Source: Pseudomonadota bacterium (GTDB lineage: Bacteria; Desulfobacterota; Desulfarculia; Adiutricales; JAGVGV01). From it: a DNA stretch of 41,826 nucleotides. Position numbers and translations under genes: made by a program. Below are positions 1 through 7,335 of this stretch, in pieces (within the stretch, counting starts at the first letter, position 1; each line of letters opens with the position of its first letter). The stretch spans positions 1 through 41,826 of the forward strand of contig JAHJTB010000177.1 in NCBI GenBank assembly GCA_018830135.1, written 5' to 3'. Under the pieces are notes generated by a model, which saw nothing but the letters and a program-made list of their open reading frames with translations, was not told where the DNA came from and did no database searches.

Positions 1-221
1 CCCGGCAGTTCTTCAAGGCGTTCCGCCAGGACCACGAAGTCAAGACCGATGGACGGGTCCACCTCGACCAGGACGTCCACGTCGCTGTCCGGCTGGTTGT
101 CCCCGCGAGCCCAGGAGCCGAACAGCGCCAAGCGTTTGACCTTGTATGGACCCGCCAGCGCCTCCTTGCCCATGGCAGGTTTATCCAGAGTGTCCTTTCG
201 AGTCCAAGCCGTCATCCCCAT
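1..221 (-). CDS. MNT-type nucleotidyltransferase domain protein (partial, runs off the left edge)
   Basis: The reading frame begins with ATG at 221 (a second ATG at 215 is in frame) and leaves the window at base 1, so only about 73 residues are visible. They contain the nucleotidyltransferase signature GSWARGDNQPDSDVDVLVE: the GS(x)ARG turn followed by the DSDVD pair of acidic residues that bind metal in the polymerase-beta superfamily. Proteins of this size class (about 100 aa) usually act as the MNT partner of HEPN/MNT toxin-antitoxin pairs, adding AMP to the HEPN toxin. The HEPN partner would lie outside the window. The neighbouring HicB and VapBC genes fit a toxin-antitoxin-rich patch. 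Start choice between 221 and 215 is open. Confidence 0.75.
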   Translation of the reverse strand, partial: MGMTAWTRKDTLDKPAMGKEALAGPYKVKRLALFGSWARGDNQPDSDVDVLVEVDPSIGLDFVVLAERLEELP

Positions 222-285
222 GCTTCGGAGTATACACGGTTTCCCATTACGACTGCCGGAACCGTCGGGTAAGGTGCCGGAGCAG

Positions 286-693
286 ATGGTGGGCCTAAGC
301 TCCCCATTATGCCTGATCGCTGATTCGGTTGATGGCGGTTTCCTGGTGACCTTTCCGGATTTCCCCGAAGTGGGTCACCCGGGGGGATACGGAAGCCGAG
401 CCCCTGGCAGGCCGGATCAAACGGGGTGTAGACATTCCTTTTCCCTCCTTGGTCGAAGCGGAAAAACGGCTTGCCTCATCTTCCGCCTTCATCGCGGCCA
501 AGGCGGCCTTGTACATGTCCATGCGCGAATCCAGGCTGAGTCAGGCGGCCGTGGTCGAATGTCCGGGCTGTTGTATGAAAAAGAGGTCCGACTCCTGCTC
601 GATCCTCATCACCCCTCCAAGCTCCCCCGCCTCTCCGCCGCATTGACGGTCCTTGGCAAACAACTCACCGTTCAGTTGGAAGATGCCAGGTGA
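286..693 (+). pseudogene. HicB-like antitoxin, frameshifted pseudogene
   Basis: Starting from ATG 286, the frame gives a HicB N-terminus (VDGGFLVTFPDFPEV). It is then broken: relative to the related copy at 39.0 kb there is one extra G near 370, a deletion of roughly 30 bases near 400, and an in-frame TAG near 427 in the recognisable frame. The middle part (EAEKRLASSSAFIAAKAALY) continues in another frame. The C-terminal part (EVRLLLDPHHPSKLPRLSAA, then about 15 more residues to the stop at 691-693) is back in the first frame. HicB proteins have a degraded RNase-H-like fold plus a DNA-binding helix-turn-helix and neutralise HicA mRNA interferases. No HicA is seen here. The gene cannot make an intact protein as read; a sequencing error could not explain all the lesions. 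Confidence 0.75.
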
Positions 694-741
694 GACCATA
701 GCGCGGCCCAACGCATCACGGCATCGATTGTAGAACACGCC

Positions 742-1146
742 TTAGAACGAGTGGAGCTTTGCCCCCAGCCTCTGAAACTGCTTCTTGTTGAACGCGGCGA
801 CTTCCGCCCCCGTCTTCCGGGCGCTGGCCCAAATGTATGCATCGGCGAATTCCTGTCCGCTTGACTTGGCCAATCGGATGGCTTCTTCCGCAAGGCCCGC
901 GTCAGGCAGCTCAAGGCCCTTCAGTGTTACGATGGCCGACAGGACGTCCAGAACCCGTTCCCTGCTTTGGTCATAGGCCGCTCGAAGCGTCCAGGCGATT
1001 TCAAAAAGGACCGGCGGGCCGGTCACAAGGTCAATGAGTCCATCGTCCGCCTTCCTGAACAGGTCGACGGCCCGCTCGTGCTGTCCCTGATCGTCCCGGG
1101 TGAAAAAACGCAGGAACACGTTCGAATCAATGAATATCTTTTTCAT
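742..1146 (-). CDS. vapC: PIN-domain toxin, VapC-like
   Basis: A 134-residue PIN-domain protein, the usual length for VapC ribonuclease toxins. The start is placed at the MKKIFIDSN methionine (1146) because the PIN fold begins there; upstream codons belong to the overlapping antitoxin frame. Conserved acidic residues of the metal site are visible: D7 (FIDSN), E49 (LFEIAW) and D102 (FADAYIW). The fourth position, usually Asp, reads Asn (AAFNKKQF), which may lower activity, although several PIN proteins tolerate it. The gene overlaps the upstream AbrB-type antitoxin by 20 bases, the classic translationally coupled antitoxin-toxin order. VapC enzymes cleave tRNA or rRNA; the target here is unknown. 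Confidence 0.85.
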   Translation of the reverse strand: MKKIFIDSNVFLRFFTRDDQGQHERAVDLFRKADDGLIDLVTGPPVLFEIAWTLRAAYDQSRERVLDVLSAIVTLKGLELPDAGLAEEAIRLAKSSGQEFADAYIWASARKTGAEVAAFNKKQFQRLGAKLHSF

Positions 1147-1384
1147 CAACGCCACCGGCCCGATGCCTGGCCACGGCCCTTTGCATCTGGTCTCGTTCTT
1201 CTTCAGGCGGTTTGGCCGGACCGAGGAACCCTTCCAACTCGAAAAAATCATGGGCCTTGGTTATCAGGATCGCATCCCCCTCCATCTCCAGGATAATCCG
1301 GTCCTGGGGTTTGACGCCCAATTTCCGGCGCATTTCCGCCGGAAGGGTAATCTGGCCCTTGGTCGAAACCGTGGAAATCGCCAT
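1127..1384 (-). CDS. vapB: AbrB/SpoVT-family antitoxin, VapB-like
   Basis: An 85-residue protein whose N-terminal half is a swapped-hairpin AbrB DNA-binding domain (STVSTKGQITLPAEMRRKLG, then DRIILEM). The C-terminal tail is the part expected to wrap around and inhibit the PIN toxin. ATG 1384 is preferred over the in-frame GTG at 1390, since the purine-rich AAGGTAGG lies just upstream of the ATG and would overlap the GTG. VapB proteins normally repress their own operon through the AbrB domain, so this pair is probably autoregulated from the promoter just upstream. Confidence 0.85.
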   Translation of the reverse strand: MAISTVSTKGQITLPAEMRRKLGVKPQDRIILEMEGDAILITKAHDFFELEGFLGPAKPPEEERDQMQRAVARHRAGGVDEKDIH

Positions 1385-1401
1385 GATCACCTACCTTCAT
1401 C

Positions 1402-1430
1402 ATATTTCATTACTCATAGTATCATGTAAA
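1402..1430 (-). promoter_or_regulatory. candidate sigma70 promoter of vapBC
   Basis: On the minus strand TTTACA (1430-1425) and AAATAT (1407-1402) are separated by 17 bases, ending about 18 bases before the antitoxin start codon. The -35 match is good and the -10 is weak. The rest of 1385-1635 shows no gene. Confidence 0.3.
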
Positions 1431-1635
1431 GCGTATGGATGTAAGTAGTCTTTGGGGTCAACTGGCGGACTTGTGCGCCACTGGCGCATTGAAATCCAAT
1501 CGCCGGCTCAAGTAAATATAATGGTTTCTACTAGTTCTTCAGCCGGTAGTGGGAGTTCGCCGGTGTCGTTTGGAACGGAGCCGTGACAGGTGATCAATCA
1601 CCCCCGCTTCCGGCAGTTTTCTGATTTCTTCCGTA

Positions 1636-2613
1636 TTATTCCCCGGTCAGGAACCTCCGCGGATTGTCCACGGTCATGGTGTTTATCTGCTCGTCGGACA
1701 CACCGGCCTCTTTCAGGCGCGGCAGGATGTCTTCGAACAGGTGGGTGGAATGCCAATTCGGCAGGAACGTACCCAGAATCTGATCGATCACGGGTCGCGC
1801 ATACCAATACGTGATGTAGTCCTGAGACAGCATGATGCGGTCTTCATAGCCCATGGCCAGCAAACCGACCAGGCAGGCTATCCGAAGCGTGTCCGTCGGA
1901 GTCCCCAGGATACCCTCTATCCCGAAACGGTCGAACCCGATGTAAACGCCTTTTTCCAGGATGTTCACCATGTATGACAGGTCGGTGCTGGTGCAGCAAT
2001 GGCCGATCATGATCCGTTTGGGCTCCACGCCTTCGCCGATCAGAAAATCCGCCTGCTCCGAACCAAGGCAGGCAAAGTCGGTGTGGGTAAAAATCGAGAG
2101 GTCCTCCTCTTTGGAGACCCGGGCGGCAGCCTTGAAAAACATCTGTTCATAATCCGTAATGGCGTTCTGTTTGGTGGCGACCTTTAAAATGCCGGCCTTG
2201 ATACCGGTCCCGGCGATCCCCTCGGTGACCTCCCTTTGGAACAGTTCCGAGATCAGTTCGGCGCCGTCGCTGAATTGGCTTAACGTGTTGAAATATCGGG
2301 TCCCGCCTTCCTCCTCGTTGTAATACCCGGTGCAGCAGACGATGTTCAGGCCGCTCTTTTCCGATATCTCCTTGAGGAGTTCCGGGTCCCGTCCGTAGTC
2401 GTTGGTCGTGGCGTCCACCAGGGATTGGACCCCCAACTGCTTCAGCCTGCCGGCCATTTCAACGCATTTTTTCACGCATTCGGATCGATCATAACGCGCG
2501 AGCGTCCGATCGCCCTGCCATCCGGGGTGGCCGAGCATCACGTGTTCATGAGGCAGCGTCTTGCCCAACTCACCTGCTTTAATGGGTCCCGTCACCGTCT
2601 GAATCGTCTTCAT
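1636..2613 (-). CDS. Phosphotriesterase-family metal hydrolase (lactonase-like)
   Basis: A 325-residue amidohydrolase-superfamily protein of the phosphotriesterase/PTE-like lactonase family, at the normal length. The full binuclear metal set is visible: HEH at 22-24 (LPHEHVM), a lysine at 144 that would be carbamylated (GILKVAT), H177 (FTHTDF), H205 (IGHCC) and D265 (LSQD). The start is ATG 2613, preceded by AAAGGAG at 8 bases; an upstream in-frame ATG (2631) lies before that ribosome site. Characterised relatives hydrolyse lactones or organophosphates, and many are of unknown substrate. It is the last gene of the long minus-strand catabolic array, after two short-chain dehydrogenases and a second putative lactonase, so ring-opening of a lactone intermediate is a reasonable inference but unproven. 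Confidence 0.85.
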   Translation of the reverse strand: MKTIQTVTGPIKAGELGKTLPHEHVMLGHPGWQGDRTLARYDRSECVKKCVEMAGRLKQLGVQSLVDATTNDYGRDPELLKEISEKSGLNIVCCTGYYNEEEGGTRYFNTLSQFSDGAELISELFQREVTEGIAGTGIKAGILKVATKQNAITDYEQMFFKAAARVSKEEDLSIFTHTDFACLGSEQADFLIGEGVEPKRIMIGHCCTSTDLSYMVNILEKGVYIGFDRFGIEGILGTPTDTLRIACLVGLLAMGYEDRIMLSQDYITYWYARPVIDQILGTFLPNWHSTHLFEDILPRLKEAGVSDEQINTMTVDNPRRFLTGE

Positions 2614-2722
2614 CGATCCGTCTCCTTTCATTGTCCCGTCAATTCATGTCCTCTTGGCCATCTTCACGGGCCTCGCCGGTTCGACGGCCCGCTCCGTTGC
2701 TGTTGCCTTTTCCTGGCCAGGG

Positions 2723-3541
2723 TCACTCGGACCCCGGCACGATCTCCGGGAAATGGGGAAATCCGCCGTCGATCATAATGGCCTGGCCGGTAATATATCT
2801 CGCGGCTTCGGATGCGAGAAACACGGCCACTCCGCCGACGTCATCTGGCTCGCCCAGCCGCTGCAGGGCGACAAACCGGCTCCGCAAGGCAGCCATGTCC
2901 TCATGATGGTCGTAAGTGAGTTCATTGGTGTAATCCGTGACGATGAATCCCGGCACAAGGGCGTTGACCCGGATATTCTTCGGACCCAGGCATGCGGCCA
3001 GGGTCCTGGTCATGTTGATCACGCCGGCCTTGGCCGCTCCATAGTGCATCCCCTGGGTAAAGTGAAAAACTCCGGATAGGGAAGCCACGTTGATAATCAC
3101 TCCCCGATGCTGGCCGATCATGATTTCGGCCGCCGCCTGGCTGCACAGAAAAACGCTTTTCAGATTCAGACGGATAATCGAATCCCATGATTCCTCGGTA
3201 AGGCTTAAGGGCGGCGCCATTTCCATGGGATCGGCCCCTCCGGCATTGTTCACCAGGATGTCGATTGAACCGAAAACATCGACAGCCTTCTCGAACATCG
3301 AACGCACATCATCCTTCCTTCGAACGTCGGTCTTGACGGACAAGGATCGTCGCCCCAGTTTCTCGGTCTCCTCCGCGGTCTTTTGCCCCGTTTCCGGGTT
3401 TATTTCGGCCACCACGATATTCGCGCCCGCCCGGGCCAGACTCAGGCAGATACTTCTCCCGATGCCGCGACCGCCGCCAGTGACCACCGCGGTCAGGCCG
3501 GTGAGTTCAAACATGGATAAATCCGTATCAGGCTTTTCCAT
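2723..3541 (-). CDS. Short-chain dehydrogenase/reductase (SDR), classical type
   Basis: A 272-residue classical SDR. The Rossmann nucleotide loop TGGGRGIG is at 21-28, NNAG at 98-101, and the catalytic residues are S154, Y167 and K171 (YGAAK). The C-terminal ITGQAIMIDGG is the usual SDR ending and resembles 3-oxoacyl-ACP reductase/hydroxyacyl-CoA dehydrogenase types. An acidic residue at the end of the second beta strand (VVAEIN) suggests a preference for NAD(H). The start at 3541 has a strong GGAGGA 6 bases upstream. It probably oxidises a hydroxyl or reduces a ketone on an intermediate of the pathway encoded by this array; the substrate is unknown. Confidence 0.9.
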   Translation of the reverse strand: MEKPDTDLSMFELTGLTAVVTGGGRGIGRSICLSLARAGANIVVAEINPETGQKTAEETEKLGRRSLSVKTDVRRKDDVRSMFEKAVDVFGSIDILVNNAGGADPMEMAPPLSLTEESWDSIIRLNLKSVFLCSQAAAEIMIGQHRGVIINVASLSGVFHFTQGMHYGAAKAGVINMTRTLAACLGPKNIRVNALVPGFIVTDYTNELTYDHHEDMAALRSRFVALQRLGEPDDVGGVAVFLASEAARYITGQAIMIDGGFPHFPEIVPGSE

Positions 3542-3602
3542 TGACGTTCCTCCGTTGGGTGTTTTTTCCTTCTACAATCCCCTCCAATTCCATCCCTATC
3601 GC

Positions 3603-3627
3603 CCCGGATTATTCACAAAGCCGGATT
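3603..3627 (+). repeat. Dispersed 25-bp intergenic motif, copy 1
   Basis: The segment contains two CCGGATT half sites 18 bases apart in direct orientation. It matches the segment at 8505-8529 at 21 of 25 positions and the one at 19599-19623 at 20 of 25, all in spacers of the same gene array. This copy lies between two SDR genes. Function unknown. Confidence 0.4.
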
Positions 3628-3671
3628 TACCCGCCTCTGGCAGCTTTTATAAATCGATGCGCTTCGGAAAA

Positions 3672-4529
3672 CTATTCGGTCATCTTCCTGAAGGTCTCCT
3701 TACCGAAAAGCTTATAGGCCATCTGCTTGATGATCAGCCGGTAATAGGAACCGGCCAGAACGCGTGAAAGCAGTTCGATCGCACCCAGTTGTTTACCCAC
3801 AAGAACCCGGGCCCTTTTTTGCTTGATGGCTTTTTTTATAATGATACGGGCACATTCACCGGGTTCCATGGTTTCAAACAATTCGTAAAATTTGCCCTGG
3901 ACTTCGTTTATATCTAAATATTTATCAAGACCGGTATAACGACCGTCAGACGCGATGTTTGTTTTAATCAAGTTTGGATATACGCCGGACACACAGACCG
4001 GGGTGTCAAAAAGCTCTAGTTTCAATGACTCGGTAAATCCTTTGACCGCAAATTTACTGGTGCAATAGGGTACGTGCAAAGGAATACCGATCAAGCCATA
4101 GGTACTCGAGACATTAACGATATTGGCTTCAGTACGTTCTTTGAGGTAGGGCAGAAAGGCCAGGGTGCCATATACGACGCCCCACAGATTTATATTTACA
4201 ATCCATTCAAAATCCTCAATTGACAGATCCTTGAGCGGACCCACGAGTATGACGCCGGCATTGTTGATCAGGATATCGACTCTCTTTTGCGTGCTCGCCA
4301 CTTGATCCGCAAATGCAAATACATCGTCTTTTTTCGAAATATCCAGGAGATGCGTACTGACAACCCCTCCTTGCCGTCGAATCAGACTCGCGGTTTCCGC
4401 CAGCCCATCCGCTTGCACATCACTGATCGCAACGATACATCCTTCCTTGCTCAGCTCCAAGGCAAGCCCCCTGCCAATACCTGAGGCCGCCCCGGTAACG
4501 ACGGCAACCTTTCCTTTCAGATCATTCAT
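3672..4529 (-). CDS. Short-chain dehydrogenase/reductase (SDR), second copy
   Basis: A 285-residue SDR with cofactor loop TGAASGIG (12-19), NNAG (89-92), catalytic S142, Y155 and K159 (YCTSK). It differs from the adjacent SDR by a longer C-terminal tail (about 60 residues past the core) that is basic and hydrophobic (LSRVLAGSYYRLIIKQMAYK). That tail is typical of SDRs that sit at membranes or act on hydrophobic substrates. ATG 4529 is chosen because GGAGAGG lies about 9 bases upstream and the Rossmann fold begins immediately; the 20 upstream in-frame codons look non-coding. Probably co-transcribed with the metallo-beta-lactamase gene upstream (83-base gap). Confidence 0.87.
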   Translation of the reverse strand: MNDLKGKVAVVTGAASGIGRGLALELSKEGCIVAISDVQADGLAETASLIRRQGGVVSTHLLDISKKDDVFAFADQVASTQKRVDILINNAGVILVGPLKDLSIEDFEWIVNINLWGVVYGTLAFLPYLKERTEANIVNVSSTYGLIGIPLHVPYCTSKFAVKGFTESLKLELFDTPVCVSGVYPNLIKTNIASDGRYTGLDKYLDINEVQGKFYELFETMEPGECARIIIKKAIKQKRARVLVGKQLGAIELLSRVLAGSYYRLIIKQMAYKLFGKETFRKMTE

Positions 4530-4612
4530 GCGCGCCACCCTCTCCGGTTTCAGGCCAAGAGCTCTCTTTGAATCGTCCTTTCTACACAAACTGGCTGCTC
4601 TTCATAAAAGCA

Positions 4613-5341
4613 TCAGGAATAGTACTCAGCCTCGAACACCTTCATATCATGCCCCGGCAGAATCCGGGCGCCGAGTTTGGAAACCCGGTCCAGTGTCTCG
4701 AAATAGTCCCGAAAATCGATGTATAAAGCACCGGGCCAGGGCGGATTGTGTTCCAGGGCGTCATATAGGGCGATGTTGTCGCCGGCAAGAAAGTAGCGGT
4801 CGTTCTCCGTTTCCACCAGTACCCCTTGAAAACCTTCTGAATGGCCGGGCGTCAGGAGTACGGACACCCCGTCGACGATTTCCGTGTCTCCATCGACCGT
4901 GGTGTAAGGAAAATCATGGATGAAACGATCCACGTATATCGGCTTGAGCACCGGTACGGGATTCCTGGCCGCCTTCAACTCCGCCTTCTGGACGATGAAT
5001 TCCGCGTTCGGAAACAGGTCGTTGCCGCAGCAGTGGTCCCAATGCAGATGGGATATGAGAACAATGTCGATATCCTCGGGCGACAGACCGAACCTGCTTT
5101 TCAAGACATTGGGCAGTTCCTGTTCGGGCGGCCTTGCGTAGGGCGAAACCCAAGGCTTGAGTTCCTTATCTTCCGGGTCGCATCCGCCGGTGTCCAACAG
5201 AATCCGCTTCCCGGCCCCTTCGATGTACCAGACGATAATCGGACACTCGATCTCGACACCCCGCCCGAGCTTGAACAGGAACACGTCCTTGTGCCTGGAA
5301 ATGGTCCCGATGTGGAGGGGATATATTTTTATTTCCGACAT
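4613..5341 (-). CDS. Metallo-beta-lactamase-fold hydrolase, N-acyl-homoserine-lactonase-like
   Basis: A 242-residue MBL-fold protein with a complete two-zinc site: SHLHWDH (H98, H100, D102, H103), H167 in TPGHSEG, bridging D188 in LAGDN, and H231 in LPGHD. The layout (a long N-terminal IECPIIVWYIEG strand pair, SHLHWDHCCGN) matches the AHL-lactonase (AiiA-like) subfamily, whose members open lactone rings. Many relatives in catabolic clusters act on other lactones or esters, so quorum quenching is only one option. It sits between the TRAP permease and SDR genes, and with the phosphotriesterase-like gene makes two putative lactonases in one array. Confidence 0.85.
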   Translation of the reverse strand: MSEIKIYPLHIGTISRHKDVFLFKLGRGVEIECPIIVWYIEGAGKRILLDTGGCDPEDKELKPWVSPYARPPEQELPNVLKSRFGLSPEDIDIVLISHLHWDHCCGNDLFPNAEFIVQKAELKAARNPVPVLKPIYVDRFIHDFPYTTVDGDTEIVDGVSVLLTPGHSEGFQGVLVETENDRYFLAGDNIALYDALEHNPPWPGALYIDFRDYFETLDRVSKLGARILPGHDMKVFEAEYYS

Positions 5342-5430
5342 ACCGGTCAGCCTCCTGATGACTTGTTGGAATCGATCGATCGAAACGGGTTGATCCTACG
5401 GTGTTAACCAGGATTTTTCAGTCGGGTACT

Positions 5431-5448
5431 ACTGCAAAATTCGGGTTT
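5431..5448. repeat. Solo end of the long-palindrome repeat family
   Basis: An 18-base stretch, ACTGCAAAATTCGGGTTT, is identical to the outer inverted-repeat end of the palindromic element at 28542-28726. It abuts the stop codon of the DctM gene. Only this one end is present, without a mirrored partner nearby, so it looks like a remnant or a one-ended copy. Confidence 0.5.
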
Positions 5449-6739
5449 AATACATAATCCGGGGCAACCAGAGTACGATTTGAGGAAATATCGTAAAAAT
5501 GATCACCCCGGCAAGAAGCAATATGACAAATGGGAACGACCCCCTGACAATATCGACAAACCGCGCATTCCTGGCCACGGCCTGCAGGGTGTAGAGGTTC
5601 AACCCCACTGGCGGCGTGATCAGACCGACTTCCAAAAGCAGCACCAGGACCACGCCGAACCAGACGGAGTCGAACCCGAGTTTGATGATGATCGGATGGA
5701 CCACGGCCAGGGTCAGCACCATCATGGAAATGGCGTCGATAAACATTCCCAGGAATATGTACATCACGGCCAACAGGAACCAGATTGCGTTGGGGCTCAT
5801 GTCCAGATTGCCCACCGCCTCCGATATCTCCGCGGTAGCCCCCCAGGTAAACATGGCATAAGAGAAAATTTGGGCGCCGACAATGACGAAGAGCAGCATG
5901 CTCGAAACATGGGCCGTGTATCCGAGGCTTTTCATGAAACTGCGCCAGGTGAAACCTCGGTAGACCAACGAAAAGAAGATGCTGAGCACCACGCCGATTG
6001 CCGCTATTTCATTCGGCGTGGCCCACCCGAGGTAGATCGCCAGAAGAATGAACAGAATGATGATCAGCGTCGGAGCCAGGTCGATCAGTGAAGTCACCCG
6101 CTCCCCGAAAGATACATGGATGCCTTTCTCCTGAGGGGCCACGTTCTTGCCGGCCAGCGAACGGACCATGATGTACCCGACAAACAGAAGGGCCATCAAG
6201 GCTCCTGGGATGATCCCGGCGATAAAGAGTTTTCCCACGGATTCGTAGACCATGGAGCAGTAAATGATCATGGCGATGCTCGGGGGAATCAATATGCCGA
6301 GCGTTCCGCCGGCCGCGAGCGATCCATACACGATCTTCATGTCGTAGTTCCGTTTTTCCATTTCCGGAATGGCGATGGTGCCCATCGTGGCCGCCGTGGC
6401 TACGCTCGAACCGCTCACCGCGGCGAAAATACTGCTGGCCACAATGTTCGTCTGCAGCAGTCCCCCCGGCAGCCACCTCACCCAAATGGATACGGCCCGG
6501 TAGAACCGGGTGCTGATCCCGGACACCAGCAGCAATTCGCCCATCAGGACGAACAGCGGGGCCGCAACCAGGGTGAAGTTCGTGCACGTGTTCCATATCA
6601 CGAACGGGACCCCTTTCAGTAAAACCGGATCGTAGATGCCCAATGAGGCCAGACCCACCAGCCCCAAGGCGCCCGAGATCGGAATACCGGACAAGAGGAG
6701 CACGAACAGGGCCAAAAACATCAAGCCTCCGACCAGCAT
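5447..6739 (-). CDS. TRAP transporter large permease (DctM family), system 1
   Basis: A 430-residue, very hydrophobic membrane protein of the DctM/SiaM family, with about a dozen predicted membrane segments. Family signatures include the N-terminal FLALFVLLLSGIPISGALGL, an AAVSGSSVATAATMG loop, PEMEKRNYD and GGTLGILIPPSIAMIIYC. It is the ion-coupled translocation subunit that moves substrates delivered by DctP through the inner membrane. ATG 6739 follows GGGGGAT and lies one base past the stop codon of DctQ, so the two are translationally coupled; an earlier in-frame ATG lies inside dctQ. Confidence 0.93.
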   Translation of the reverse strand: MLVGGLMFLALFVLLLSGIPISGALGLVGLASLGIYDPVLLKGVPFVIWNTCTNFTLVAAPLFVLMGELLLVSGISTRFYRAVSIWVRWLPGGLLQTNIVASSIFAAVSGSSVATAATMGTIAIPEMEKRNYDMKIVYGSLAAGGTLGILIPPSIAMIIYCSMVYESVGKLFIAGIIPGALMALLFVGYIMVRSLAGKNVAPQEKGIHVSFGERVTSLIDLAPTLIIILFILLAIYLGWATPNEIAAIGVVLSIFFSLVYRGFTWRSFMKSLGYTAHVSSMLLFVIVGAQIFSYAMFTWGATAEISEAVGNLDMSPNAIWFLLAVMYIFLGMFIDAISMMVLTLAVVHPIIIKLGFDSVWFGVVLVLLLEVGLITPPVGLNLYTLQAVARNARFVDIVRGSFPFVILLLAGVIIFTIFPQIVLWLPRIMY

Positions 6740-6740
6740 G

Positions 6741-7316
6741 TCATCCCCCTTCTTCCGCGGTTCGGTCGGTTTCATCGCCCGAAAGGCCCAAAGCGGCCTT
6801 CAGCAGATCGTTCAATATCCGGATATCCGCTGACAGAAGACCGATGAAAACGACGACCTGGGGAATCCAAAGCGGAGTGTGGCCCACAGTCTGCGACTTG
6901 GTTCCCAAGTGGTACGATTCAGAGAACAGAATGTAGCTCAAATAGGTCAGGAACAGGTTGTAGGCGAAAAACAGAACAAGAGAGAAAACAAAATGGAGGA
7001 CCTTTTGCGCGTTTTCCTTCAGCCGGTCGACCAGAACTCCGACCTGCAAATGCTCTCTGCCGCGCGTTACGCCGGCAAGCGCCAGCATGGCGATGAACGC
7101 CAGGCCGTATTCGGAATACTCCATGGCGATATGGATGCTTGTGTCGAACAGTTTCCTGGAAATGATCTCGACGAAAATCAAGCCGAACATTCCGGTCAGA
7201 GCCACGGCGCTCAGGATGATGAAAACCGAATCGACACGCTCCAGAACCACATCGATTTTAAGGACAAGCCTTTTACATGCATTCATGATGTCCTGTTCCG
7301 TCCACCCGGCGTTCAT
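6741..7316 (-). CDS. TRAP transporter small permease (DctQ family), system 1
   Basis: A 191-residue protein with four predicted membrane helices, the normal topology of DctQ. It carries the typical second-helix pattern FVEIISRKLFDTSIHIAMEY, followed by a cytoplasmic loop (RGREHLQVGVLVDRL). DctQ pairs with DctM and is essential for transport. The start at 7316 is supported by GGGGAGG 3-4 bases upstream. It lies 19 bases downstream of the DctP gene and 1 base upstream of DctM, giving a P-Q-M operon order. Confidence 0.92.
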   Translation of the reverse strand: MNAGWTEQDIMNACKRLVLKIDVVLERVDSVFIILSAVALTGMFGLIFVEIISRKLFDTSIHIAMEYSEYGLAFIAMLALAGVTRGREHLQVGVLVDRLKENAQKVLHFVFSLVLFFAYNLFLTYLSYILFSESYHLGTKSQTVGHTPLWIPQVVVFIGLLSADIRILNDLLKAALGLSGDETDRTAEEGG

Positions 7317-7335
7317 CCGCCTCCCCGATCGAATC

